Assembly: GCA_964557575.1 (NCBI GenBank)
Contig: CAZLBC010000089.1
Location: 1 to 19,160 of the forward strand
DNA: 19,160 bases
Direction: 5' to 3'
From: CAZLBC01 sp964557575
GTDB lineage: Bacteria; Planctomycetota; Phycisphaerae; SM23-33
Positions within the stretch are counted from its first letter, which is position 1, and every line of letters starts with the position of its first letter. Of the stretch, positions 12,206-19,159 are shown piece by piece. The notes under the pieces are model-generated. The model did not search any database. It saw nothing but the letters and a program-made list of their open reading frames with translations, and was not told where the DNA came from. Position numbers and translations under genes: made by a program.

Positions 12206-14503
12206 CTATTTCACCGCGTTAAAGGTGAACTCGTGGATTGACCAGTGGTTTCGGGCTTTCCCCTTCTGCACGATCTTGATCGCCTGCACCGCCAGCGGCT
12301 TCTTGAACTTCACCACGGTGTCCTTCTTTCGCCGGCCCTTGCCCTTCGCCACCGGCCCGGACCACTTCTCGCCGCCGGGGGGAAGGATGTACACCTCGTA
12401 GGACCGGGGATAGTCGTTGCCCGACTTATTGAGGGTCATCGTGAATCCCTTCAGTTTCCGGGGCCCCGTGCGGAACTCGATCTTGAACCAGTCCCCCGGC
12501 TGCATGCCGCCGCCGGTGTCCCACCGGCTCTTGGCGTTGCCGTCCAGTGCCCTGGCGGCCGTGTTCTGGTTTCGCGAGGCGGTCGCGGCCGGCCGGCTCA
12601 GGACCTTCTTGATCTCGGCCACCGCGCGGGACGCTTCCTTTTTCAGTGCCGCGTCGCCGGTGTACTTCTCGGCGATCGCCAGGGATTCCTCCGTCGCGAA
12701 ATCGGGCAGCCGGGAGAGGATCGCCCGCTTCTCGTCGGCCCGCTCCGCGAGGGACAGGGCCTTTTTCAACAGCGCGACCGACTCCTCCAGCGGGCGGGAC
12801 GACGGGCGGCCGGCCATCGTGATGAATCCCTGGAGCGCCAGGATCTTCCGAACCGTATCCTCTTCCGTCTCCGCGATCTTCAGCAGCGCGTCCATCGGGG
12901 AGGTGTCCGGCCACCCGACCATCGCCTTGATCGCCGCCTTCGCGATGTCGGCGTCGTCGGCCGCGGCCTTGTTCTTGACCACCGCCAGGGCCGCCTCGCC
13001 GCCCAGCCGGCCGAGTACGTCCAGCAGTGCCGGGACCGCCGCGACGGGCGCCTTTTCCAGTCCCGCGATGACGGCCGCGGTCCGCGCCGGGCCGTCGAGC
13101 TTGTCGGCGACGATGAACAGCGACCGCGCCAGCTCGCCGCGGGCCGTCGGCGATTTCTCCGCCGTCAGCAGCGCGACCATCTTCTCGATGTCGTCCGGCG
13201 CGCCCAGCGACCCGAGGGCCTTGTACGCCGCGCGGCGGACCGCCGCGGACGAATCACCCGCCGCCTGCAAGACGATCTCTTTGGCATTGTCGTCGCGCCG
13301 CCTGGCGAGTATCTCCACGAGCCGGGCCCGCAGGTTCTCGTCCCGGTCCCCGGTAATGATCGTACCGATCGCCGCGCCGACGCCTGTGCCGCGCATCCGT
13401 TCCAGTGACGTGGCGGCCTCGCCGCCGAGTTTCTTGTCGGTCAGCACGTCGCACAGGGCCGCGGCCTCGTCGCCGCCGCCCAGCGCAGCCAGGGCCTTGA
13501 CGGCGGCCAGCCGGACCTCCCCGGACGTCGAACTCTTCATCATCTTGACCATCGCCGGCGCGGCGGCCGGGTCGCCCCGGGTGGCCAGGGTGCTGATCAG
13601 CACGGCCTGCGCCGCGGGATCCAGGCCGCCCAGCCGCTCGACCAGGGCCCCGGTGATGCCTTCGCCCTCCGCGCGGGAGAGCAACTGACCGGCGGCGGCC
13701 GCCATCCGGGCGTCGTCGCCCTTCAGGAGCTTCATCGCCGCGGCGACCGCCTTCTGCGGCTCGACCGCAAACAGCAGCCCGAGCGCGCCGGTGCGGACCA
13801 CCGGGCTGTTGCCGGCCGCGAACAGTGCCGCGGCGATCTTCGCGGCGCCGGCCGTGTCGCCGGCCGCGACCATGGCGTAGCCGCAGTCGATCCTGGCCTG
13901 CTTTTTCCGCGCAGCAAGCTTCTCCGGCACGTCGGCCTCTTTCAGCAATGTCGCGGCCTCGGCGGTGCCGATCCGGCCCAGGGCATAGATCGCCGCCCCG
14001 ACCAGGTCGGCGTCCTTTTCGCCGAGGAACGCGGCGATCCGCCCGGCGGCCTTCGCGTCGGCGCGGGCGCCGAGCGAGCTGATGATCCCGATGCGCAGCG
14101 CGCCGTCGACTTTCTTCAGCGCGTCGCGGAGGATCTCGTCGACCTTCGCGCTTTCCATGCCCTCCATCGCCAGGCGGGCGAAGTGCGCGAGCTTCTCGTC
14201 GTCGAGCAGATCCGCCAGGACCGGCAGGCACTTCTCCGACCCCACCTCGCGCAGTCGGCGGCACACCCACTGCTTGCAGGCGAAGGTCGCCTTCGTGTCC
14301 CGGAGGGTCGCCAGGAGCCGCGCCTCGATCGCGGGGTAGTCCTTGACCGCCGCCTGCCTGATCGCCTCCTCGACCGCCGCCAGCGGCTTGCGGTCCTTGC
14401 CGAACTCGTATCCCAGCACATCCGCGTACGGCTCCGCCGCACCCGCGATCCCCGCCATGACCAGGCAGGCCCACGCCGCCGTCAGTATTCTCGATCCGCG
14501 CAT
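12206..14503 (-). CDS. secreted HEAT-repeat protein with C-terminal F5/8C (discoidin-like) domain
   Basis: The 765-residue product starts with a Sec signal peptide (MRGSRILTAAWACLVMAGIAGAA, cleavage near AGA-A at about 23). From about 70 to 600 it is built of HEAT/PBS-lyase-like repeats of 30-37 residues (for example ADLVGAAIYALGRIGTAEAA, SGEVRLAAVKALAALGGGDE, SAAVRRAAYKALGSLGAPDD). Residues 636-765 resemble an F5/8 type C/discoidin domain, with ATASRNQNTAARALDGNAKS, then RWDTGG, WFKIEF, and SYEVYILPPG followed by the terminal IHEFTFN strand. Such domains bind carbohydrate or surfaces. ATG 14503 has AAAGGA five bases upstream; the open frame continues to 15235 but overlaps the ThuA gene. It follows ThuA by 41 bp, so the two are cotranscribed. 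A role in extracellular or periplasmic glycan handling is inference. Confidence 0.88.
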   Translation of the reverse strand: MRGSRILTAAWACLVMAGIAGAAEPYADVLGYEFGKDRKPLAAVEEAIRQAAVKDYPAIEARLLATLRDTKATFACKQWVCRRLREVGSEKCLPVLADLLDDEKLAHFARLAMEGMESAKVDEILRDALKKVDGALRIGIISSLGARADAKAAGRIAAFLGEKDADLVGAAIYALGRIGTAEAATLLKEADVPEKLAARKKQARIDCGYAMVAAGDTAGAAKIAAALFAAGNSPVVRTGALGLLFAVEPQKAVAAAMKLLKGDDARMAAAAGQLLSRAEGEGITGALVERLGGLDPAAQAVLISTLATRGDPAAAPAMVKMMKSSTSGEVRLAAVKALAALGGGDEAAALCDVLTDKKLGGEAATSLERMRGTGVGAAIGTIITGDRDENLRARLVEILARRRDDNAKEIVLQAAGDSSAAVRRAAYKALGSLGAPDDIEKMVALLTAEKSPTARGELARSLFIVADKLDGPARTAAVIAGLEKAPVAAVPALLDVLGRLGGEAALAVVKNKAAADDADIAKAAIKAMVGWPDTSPMDALLKIAETEEDTVRKILALQGFITMAGRPSSRPLEESVALLKKALSLAERADEKRAILSRLPDFATEESLAIAEKYTGDAALKKEASRAVAEIKKVLSRPAATASRNQNTAARALDGNAKSRWDTGGGMQPGDWFKIEFRTGPRKLKGFTMTLNKSGNDYPRSYEVYILPPGGEKWSGPVAKGKGRRKKDTVVKFKKPLAVQAIKIVQKGKARNHWSIHEFTFNAVK

Positions 14504-14544
14504 TGCTGTTCCTTTCATTCTGTTCGTGTGCTCATTCAGCGCGA

Positions 14545-15426
14545 TCACTCGGGGGAATCGTCCGCCGCGAGGTCGCCGAGGGCGTACTGGATCCCCGCCA
14601 GGTAGTGGCCGACGATCTCCGGGTCCCAAAAGATGTGGTTGTTGTGGCCGAGGCTGCAGTAGAACACCCGGCCCGCGCCGCACTTCTTTATCCAGGCGAT
14701 CGCGTTGTCGCCGTCTTTCCGGCCCTTCTTGGCGCCGGTCTTCGGATCGGACATGTCCAGGCTCAGCAGGATCCGCCGGTCTTTCCGGGTGTAGGGATCC
14801 TTCATCTGGTAGATCTCGTCCTTGACCGTGAAGGTTTTGCTCGTGAACGACTTGTTGACCGGGTTGTCCGGGTTCTCGACCTTCACCGCCCAGGTGCCGC
14901 CGCCGCCCCACGGGTGGCCGGCGAACAGGCCGCCGACCATCGCCGCGCCTTCCGGCCACTTGTAGAAGTTGTCCGACGCGGCGTGGATGCCGATGAAACC
15001 CTTGCCGCCCTTCACGAAATCCATCAGGGCCTTCTGCTGCTGTTCGCTGGGTTTCAGGCGGGTGGTGTTGTTGAAGAGAACGGCGTCGAATTGCGCGAGC
15101 TTCTCCTTCGTCAGCCAGCCCATCTGCTCGGAGGCGGTCTCGGGTATCACCGCCTCGTACGCCCCGGTCTTCTTGCCCATCACCGCGATGCACGCGTTGG
15201 TGACGGGAATACACTTGTGGAAGAAACCGTCGCACCGCCAGATGACGAGGATTGTGCGCTTCTTCGCCGGCTTGGCGGGCGGCGCGTCGGGGACGGCCTT
15301 CACGATTTTCTCCAGCGTGGACGGGTCGACATAACTGAGCTTCTCGGGTCCCTTCGCGCAGGCGACGGCCGCGACGAGGGCGAGGCAGGCGGACATGACG
15401 ACGGCATACGACAGTACGTTCTTCAT
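14545..15426 (-). CDS. secreted ThuA-domain protein
   Basis: ThuA-domain proteins have a glutamine-amidotransferase-like fold and often occur in sugar-use loci of Planctomycetes and Verrucomicrobia; their reaction is poorly known. The 293-residue protein has a signal peptide (1-24, MKNVLSYAVVMSACLALVAA then VACA-K; AxA cleavage more likely than a lipobox). Domain motifs are TILVIWRCDGFFHKCIPVTN (58-77), FDAVLFNNTTRLKPSEQQQK (113-132), GKGFIGIHAASDNFY (141-155), GGLFAGHPWGGGGTW (165-179), VKDEIYQMKDPY (201-212) and GRVFYCSLGHNNHIFWDPEI (252-271). ATG 15426 has GGAAAGGAAG about seven bases upstream. The gene opens the ThuA-HEAT unit. The linker at 27-56 is Pro/Lys-rich. Confidence 0.92.
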   Translation of the reverse strand: MKNVLSYAVVMSACLALVAAVACAKGPEKLSYVDPSTLEKIVKAVPDAPPAKPAKKRTILVIWRCDGFFHKCIPVTNACIAVMGKKTGAYEAVIPETASEQMGWLTKEKLAQFDAVLFNNTTRLKPSEQQQKALMDFVKGGKGFIGIHAASDNFYKWPEGAAMVGGLFAGHPWGGGGTWAVKVENPDNPVNKSFTSKTFTVKDEIYQMKDPYTRKDRRILLSLDMSDPKTGAKKGRKDGDNAIAWIKKCGAGRVFYCSLGHNNHIFWDPEIVGHYLAGIQYALGDLAADDSPE

Positions 15427-15474
15427 GGCTTCTTCCTTTCCGGCAGAACAGTTCAACTCGTGATGTGACCTACG

Positions 15475-15503
15475 ATTGTACCGGGTGGGCCGGATCAGGA
15501 AAA
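15475..15503 (-). promoter_or_regulatory. candidate promoter of the ThuA-HEAT operon
   Basis: TACAAT (minus strand, 15480-15475) is 17 bp from TTTTCC (15503-15498), a poor -35. The start would be near 15468, about 40 bases before the ThuA ATG. The -35 element falls inside the inverted-repeat structure at 15493-15582, which could influence expression. Confidence 0.4.
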
Positions 15504-15582
15504 GGGGACGGGAGTCTTTTTTTGCCTGATCAAAATATCTTTCAACCAGCGTCTTCATTAAAATAACTTCCGTTCCCTTTTC
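15493..15582. repeat. inverted pair of AAAAGGG(G/A)ACGG(G/A)AGT repeats
   Basis: AAAAGGGGACGGGAGTCTTT (from 15500, plus) and AAAAGGGAACGGAAGTTATT (from 15582, minus) are inverted copies matching in 16 of 20 positions, about 40 bp apart. The first copy is itself bracketed by GATCAGG (15493-15499) and CCTGATC (15525-15531), so it can form a long hairpin. This resembles the paired, inverted arrangement of REP-type elements (REPINs), here just upstream of the ThuA operon. Confidence 0.65.
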
Positions 15583-15637
15583 CCCCGTCTTTTCCGCCGT
15601 CGGCAGATGACCCGGAGCAAGCGGAAGGCGGCCGGCA

Positions 15638-15857
15638 GGCCGGCGGCTCACATACAGAAGCGCAGGGGACGATCAACCGGCTTGTTCGGCCAGGGTAGTA
15701 TGGGGCGCCCGTTGTTATTTCACCGATTAACATATCGCGATCTCGTAACGGCGGACGAATCCAAATCAGGTATCGTGTGTCCATAATCGGGTATGCTGTC
15801 CCCAAAATCGCGTCCCCAAAATTCGGCGGATGATTTTGAATTAAGTATGGTGTCCCC
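15638..15857 (+). repeat. composite intergenic repeat, copy E3
   Basis: The modules in order are GGCCGGCGGCTCACA (15638-15652), TCAACCGG (15673-15680), GGGTAGTATGGGGCGCCCG with GTTGTTATTTC (15693-15721), GGCGGACG (15750-15757), AATCAGGTATCGTGTGTCC (15764-15782), AATCGGGTATGCTGTCCCC (15785-15803) and AATTAAGTATGGTGTCCCC (15839-15857). It is the most complete of the three copies and contains every module seen in the others. It separates the terminator of the MFS gene from the ThuA promoter region. Confidence 0.85.
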
Positions 15858-15874
15858 ATAATAGAATCCCCCCC

Positions 15875-15928
15875 AAAAAAAAGCGGGTCCGCGGCGGAGA
15901 ACCGAACCGGCTCTCCACCGCGGGCCGC
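15875..15928 (-). terminator. Rho-independent terminator of the MFS gene
   Basis: On the minus strand CGCGGTGGAGA and TCTCCGCCGCG form a long GC-rich stem around a short loop, extended with bulges toward GCGGCC/GGACCCGC, and followed by eight T (15882-15875). It lies about 30 bp after the MFS stop and isolates that gene from the ThuA operon. Confidence 0.9.
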
Positions 15929-15957
15929 GCGATGGTGCAGTTACAATCGGCCGTACA

Positions 15958-17205
15958 TTACTTGGCGGCCACGTCGCCGGAGACGCCGGCGTAGGCCAGC
16001 GCCACGGCGAGGATCGCCAGTATGATGCACAGGGGCAGCAGGAGCTTGAGACTCTTCTGAATCGAAGCGCCCTCGCCCTTGGCGGCCAGGTTCCCGATCA
16101 GCTTGGGAACGAAGACCGCGCCCGCCAGGCCGACGGCAAAGATGATGCCGAAGTTGGTGGCCCAGTAGTTGCCGTCGTACTTCGGCGCGGCGACGCCGAG
16201 GACGGTCGGGAAGCAGGGACCGAAGACGAACCCCGACAGGGCCGCCGCGATCCAGGCCACGCCCGACTTCTTCGCGGCGATCATCATCAGGATCACCACG
16301 GCCGCCACGATGCCGGCGCCGGTGATGATGTACTGCTGGTTGGCGACCACCGCCGGCATCTCGGCCAGCAGGAGCCCATTGACCAGACGACCGGCCATCA
16401 TGGCGATCGCGAAGACCGACAGCATCCGCTGGGCGGAGGCGTCCGCGACATCGTCGGTGACGTCCGGCTTCTCGGCCTTGACGACTTCCTTCCCGTAGGG
16501 CGCCAGCCAGTTGCAGAACGACGCCTCCAGGGCGATGTAGCAGAACAGCGCGAGGGCCGCGACGATCGTCGCCGGCTGGACGAGCAGGCTGCCCGCCACC
16601 GCCACATCGAACTTGTCGCCCGTGTACCCTTCGAGCGGCGCAACCCCGGGAATGACCGTCAGCACGAGGGGAATGACGCCCAGCACCGCCACGGCGGCGC
16701 CGAAGGACATCTTTTTGAAGAGAAAACTGATCAGGAAGGGCGTCACGAAGAGCCCGAGCCCGAAGAAGATGTTGCCGATGTTGAACGCGGCCCCGGCGTT
16801 CTTGCCCTCGTACAGCACCTTGGGCAGCAGCCCGTTGCCGATCGTGTTCAGGGCCATCGCCCCGAAGCCGAGCAGGAGGCACGCCACCACGGCGGCGCCG
16901 AAACTCGTGCTGCGGGACAGCAGGAACAGGCAGACGGCGACGCCGATGAAGCCGGCGACGCCGACGACCTTGAAGCCCACGTTGTCGACCAGCACGCCCA
17001 TCAGCAGCGACGCGATCAGGCAGGTGAACATGAACGCGGACACCAGCGTCCCGAACTTGCCCTCGTCGATGCTCAGGTGGGGCATCAGCTTGACGCTGAT
17101 CGAGCCGAGCAGCGCGAAGCACATGCCCAGGCCGAACACGCCGGCGACCGCCACCGCCTGGTCAAGCAGGGGGCTGGCCTCGGCCAGGAAAACCATTTCC
17201 GTCAT
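15958..17205 (-). CDS. MFS sugar permease, FucP-like
   Basis: A 415-residue inner-membrane protein with about twelve hydrophobic helices in two halves, and a charged central loop (GKEVVKAEKPDVTDDVADASAQ, about 240-262). The first half has the MFS-type loop LLMGVLVDNVGFKVVG after helix 2, and NTIGNGLLPKVL and GNIFFGLGLFVTPFL as in fucose/glucose-galactose permeases. The second half has AGRLVNGLL (motif-A-like) and GPCFPTVLGVAAPKYDGNYWATNFG. Relation to the FHS/FucP group is my reading of these motifs; L-fucose, L-rhamnose or another sugar is plausible from the adjacent rhaB and AraC genes, not proven. The start ATG 17205 has AAAGGAG six bases upstream. A strong promoter with a palindrome lies about 95 bp upstream and a terminator follows, so it is transcribed alone. 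Confidence 0.88.
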   Translation of the reverse strand: MTEMVFLAEASPLLDQAVAVAGVFGLGMCFALLGSISVKLMPHLSIDEGKFGTLVSAFMFTCLIASLLMGVLVDNVGFKVVGVAGFIGVAVCLFLLSRSTSFGAAVVACLLLGFGAMALNTIGNGLLPKVLYEGKNAGAAFNIGNIFFGLGLFVTPFLISFLFKKMSFGAAVAVLGVIPLVLTVIPGVAPLEGYTGDKFDVAVAGSLLVQPATIVAALALFCYIALEASFCNWLAPYGKEVVKAEKPDVTDDVADASAQRMLSVFAIAMMAGRLVNGLLLAEMPAVVANQQYIITGAGIVAAVVILMMIAAKKSGVAWIAAALSGFVFGPCFPTVLGVAAPKYDGNYWATNFGIIFAVGLAGAVFVPKLIGNLAAKGEGASIQKSLKLLLPLCIILAILAVALAYAGVSGDVAAK

Positions 17206-17288
17206 TGCTTTCTCCTTTCAAGAAAATCGATAACCATCAATCGTCCTATCGTCCCGGCATCTCAAACATACGGCAAAAGATATGACAC

Positions 17289-17308
17289 ATCCCGGTGTAA
17301 CCCGGGAT
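17289..17308 (-). promoter_or_regulatory. palindrome over the MFS promoter start (candidate operator)
   Basis: ATCCCGG (17289-17295) and CCGGGAT (17302-17308) form a perfect 7-bp inverted repeat with a 6-bp centre. It overlaps the last bases of the -10 box and the predicted start of the MFS transcript, the usual place for a repressor site. It could equally be an RNA hairpin at the transcript 5' end. Confidence 0.5.
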
Positions 17309-17335
17309 TCTAATGAGCCCGGGGACGATTTTCAA
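17307..17335 (-). promoter_or_regulatory. strong promoter of the MFS permease gene
   Basis: On the minus strand TTGAAA (17335-17330) and TAGAAT (17312-17307) each match the sigma70 consensus in five of six positions and are 17 bp apart. The start would be near 17300, leaving a leader of about 95 nt to the ATG at 17205. Confidence 0.75.
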
Positions 17336-17459
17336 AGCATTTTCACCGCGCAATGCCCACATTTTTCAGGCGCCCGGCAAACCGCAGTGTTTTTCGGCAA
17401 TCTCCGCGATATTCGACAGTAAAAATCGCCGCCAACCCCCTCCCGGCCCCTCCCCCGCC

Positions 17460-18194
17460 CTACTGTTTCCGGAACGCGGTCGGCGTGACGCCCATGATCC
17501 GCTTGAAATACCGCGTCAGGGCGCTCTGGTCGTAAAACCCCACCTCCCGGGCGATCGCGCTGACCGGCCGGGAGGTCCCGGCGAGCAGGCGGGCGGCGGT
17601 GTGTATCCGCAACTGCACGATGTACCGCGAGGGCGGCATCCCGAAGACCTGTTTGAAGCGCCGCTCGAAGTGGTTCAGGGACCGGTGCGCGAGCCGCGCG
17701 AGCGCGGGGATCTCGATCCGCTCGGCGAGGTGGTCGCGTATGTACTCGATGACCGCCGAGAACTCGTCGTAGGGCTTCAGGAGCATCCGCGACTTCGAAA
17801 TATTCCGGGTCACCCCGGCGATGCCGATCACCGCGCCGCCTTTCCCGTAGACCGGGACCTTCTCGGTCAGAAACCAGCCGACGTCGCCATCGGGCCCCTG
17901 GTTCAGCTCCAGCCAGTTGACCAGCGGCCGCCCGGTCTCCATCACCCGCCGGTCGTCGGCGGCGTACCCCCGCGCCAGCTCCCGGGGGCAGAGGTCGAAG
18001 GCGTCCTTCCCGAGGATGTCCTCTTCGCCGGTCCCGCCCATCTGCACGGCGAAGCTCTGGCTCGCGGCGGTGATCCGCCCCTCCCGGTCCTTCATGAAGA
18101 ACATGATGTCGGGGATGTGCTCGAAAAGCCGGAATATCTCCGGGACCCGGTCGAGTTGATCGAAGAACTCGCGCTTGATTGCCTGCCCGTCCAT
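17460..18194 (-). CDS. PAS domain AraC-family transcriptional regulator
   Basis: The 244-residue regulator joins a PAS sensor to an AraC DNA-binding domain. The PAS part (about 25-135) reads IPDIMFFMKDREGRITAASQ, then GKDAFDLCP, and ends with GKGGAVIGIAGVTRNISKSR. The C-terminal part (about 145-243) has two helix-turn-helix units: IEIPALARLAHRSLNHFERR then FKQVFGMPPSRYI, and PVSAIAREVGFYDQSALTRY then FKRIMGVTPTAFRKQ. These are canonical AraC motifs. No sugar-binding cupin is present, so the ligand is sensed through PAS or the protein acts constitutively. ATG 18194 begins right before the PAS domain; an in-frame ATG at 18257 would add 21 basic residues. No good ribosome site precedes it. Its position upstream of the permease makes it the likely regulator of that gene. 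Confidence 0.9.
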   Translation of the reverse strand: MDGQAIKREFFDQLDRVPEIFRLFEHIPDIMFFMKDREGRITAASQSFAVQMGGTGEEDILGKDAFDLCPRELARGYAADDRRVMETGRPLVNWLELNQGPDGDVGWFLTEKVPVYGKGGAVIGIAGVTRNISKSRMLLKPYDEFSAVIEYIRDHLAERIEIPALARLAHRSLNHFERRFKQVFGMPPSRYIVQLRIHTAARLLAGTSRPVSAIAREVGFYDQSALTRYFKRIMGVTPTAFRKQ

Positions 18195-18330
18195 CGTCCC
18201 GGTATGATACCGGAATCCGCGCCGCTTTTCCCGCCCCCGGCGCCTGAAAACGTGCATCCGCCCGGCGAACGTGGTCTAATGACCGGCGCCCCCGTCATGG
18301 AGAATACTGCATCACCCGCCGAGGAACGCC

Positions 18331-18768
18331 GTGGCCGAACACCGGGTACCGCGCAGCGATGAAACGATCAGGGGGATCTACTGCCTCCTGATCGCGGTCC
18401 CCCGCGACCTGTGCCGCCGGGTCGGCTCGCTGGGGGTCGTCCACTTCAAAAAGGGCCGGTACGTCTACGTCGGCTCGGCGCAGAACAACCTCCGCAAGCG
18501 CGTCACCCGCCACTTCGCCCGGGACAAGAAGCGGCACTGGCACATCGACCACCTCCTGAACGCTCCCGGCGTCCGCCTCCTGGCGGCGTACCACCGGCCG
18601 GGCGACAGGAAGGCCGAGTGCCGCGCGGCCCGGCAGTTGATGGCGTCGGCCGAGCCGGTCCCCCGCTTCGGGTGCAGCGACTGCGTCTGCGGCTCCCACC
18701 TGTTCCGGGTCCCGTCGGCCGACATCGTGCGGGAACTGGGCATGGCGCCGCTGGGCGAGGCGGAGTGA
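18331..18768 (+). CDS. GIY-YIG family protein (DUF123)
   Basis: The 145-residue protein has the DUF123 version of the GIY-YIG nuclease fold. GIYCLLIAV (15-23) and RYVYVGSAQNNLRKRVTRHF (43-62) hold the GIY and YVG motifs, with Arg58 and His61 as expected. HWHIDHLL (69-76), Glu96 in the metal-binding position and FGCSDCVCGSHLF (113-125; Cys115, Cys118, Cys120) complete the family pattern. DUF123 is sometimes fused to endonuclease III; here it is free-standing. The biological role is not established; DNA repair is a guess. The start is GTG 18331 with GAGGAA four bases upstream; the nearby ATG at 18297 is out of frame. It is divergent from the AraC gene and convergent with the DUF4926 gene 30 bp away. 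Confidence 0.88.
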   Translation: MAEHRVPRSDETIRGIYCLLIAVPRDLCRRVGSLGVVHFKKGRYVYVGSAQNNLRKRVTRHFARDKKRHWHIDHLLNAPGVRLLAAYHRPGDRKAECRAARQLMASAEPVPRFGCSDCVCGSHLFRVPSADIVRELGMAPLGEAE

Positions 18769-18798
18769 AAAACGGGGACGCGTCCGCGGGCGGGGCGT

Positions 18799-19017
18799 TC
18801 ACGCCGCAAAAACGGGATGATAGTGCAGCGGCATCAACTGGTCTTCATGCAATGCCGCCATGGCGTAGGTGTGCCCCTCTTCGTCGCTGAACTCAACTTC
18901 ATAGACACCGGTATCGAGAATCTCAACCACGGTACCTACCTGGCCCGCGGCGAGGTGCCGGTCCGGCAGGTCCTGCAGCAACGCAACCACGTCCAGTTCT
19001 TTGATGTGCTTTTTCAT
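18799..19017 (-). CDS. DUF4926 family small protein
   Basis: The 72-residue protein MKKHIKELDVVALLQDLPDR... matches the DUF4926 pattern. The opening ELDVVALLQDLP is followed by AGQVGTVVEIL (about 25-35), the conserved YEVEFSDEEGHTYA (about 39-52) and a terminal LHEDQLMPL. The small barrel resembles KOW/SH3-like folds. ATG 19017 is preferred because GAGGGT is nine bases upstream; the ATG at 19023 is too close to that site. The gene starts ten bases after the stop of a DUF6883-like gene, so the pair is cotranscribed. From memory these two families are often neighbours, an arrangement like toxin-antitoxin pairs; the activity is not established. Confidence 0.85.
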   Translation of the reverse strand: MKKHIKELDVVALLQDLPDRHLAAGQVGTVVEILDTGVYEVEFSDEEGHTYAMAALHEDQLMPLHYHPVFAA

Positions 19018-19027
19018 GGTCATACCC

Positions 19028-19159
19028 TCACATCACGTAACACGAGGTCAACTGCGGCGTATCCTCCCCCCGCTTAATAATCCACAGGGTCCTTATTGTA
19101 GCGGTTTTTTCTCCTCTGTGCCATTCAATTTCCACACTGTATCTGCGCCCGTAAAAAGC
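19028..19159 (-). CDS. DUF6883-like protein, C-terminal end only (cut by window edge)
   Basis: On the minus strand a frame enters at the window edge and reads 43 codons to TGA at 19030-19028. The visible residues include AFYGRRYSVEIEWHRGEK, then IRTLWIIKRGED and a final QLTSCYVM. The pattern YxVxxxW...T.WIIKRGED.P.LTSCYV fits the end of DUF6883 domains, which I recall just upstream of DUF4926 genes. The start lies outside the window. The stop is ten bases before the DUF4926 start, so translation of the two is probably coupled. The family call rests on a short tail. Confidence 0.7.
   Translation of the reverse strand, partial: AFYGRRYSVEIEWHRGEKTATIRTLWIIKRGEDTPQLTSCYVM

Noticed and set aside
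10922..12241. 439-codon plus-strand frame opposite rhaB
   Set aside because: High-GC shadow of rhaB; the opposite strand has complete FGGY motifs and a ribosome site.
12245..15468. Several 300-400 codon plus-strand frames opposite the HEAT and ThuA genes, and the 1009-codon minus frame from 15235
   Set aside because: Composition is Arg/Ser/Pro-rich shadow sequence; the minus frame before 14503 is the out-of-frame reading of ThuA.
17313..18362. 349-codon plus-strand frame opposite the AraC gene
   Set aside because: Shadow frame; the minus strand encodes a canonical PAS-AraC protein.
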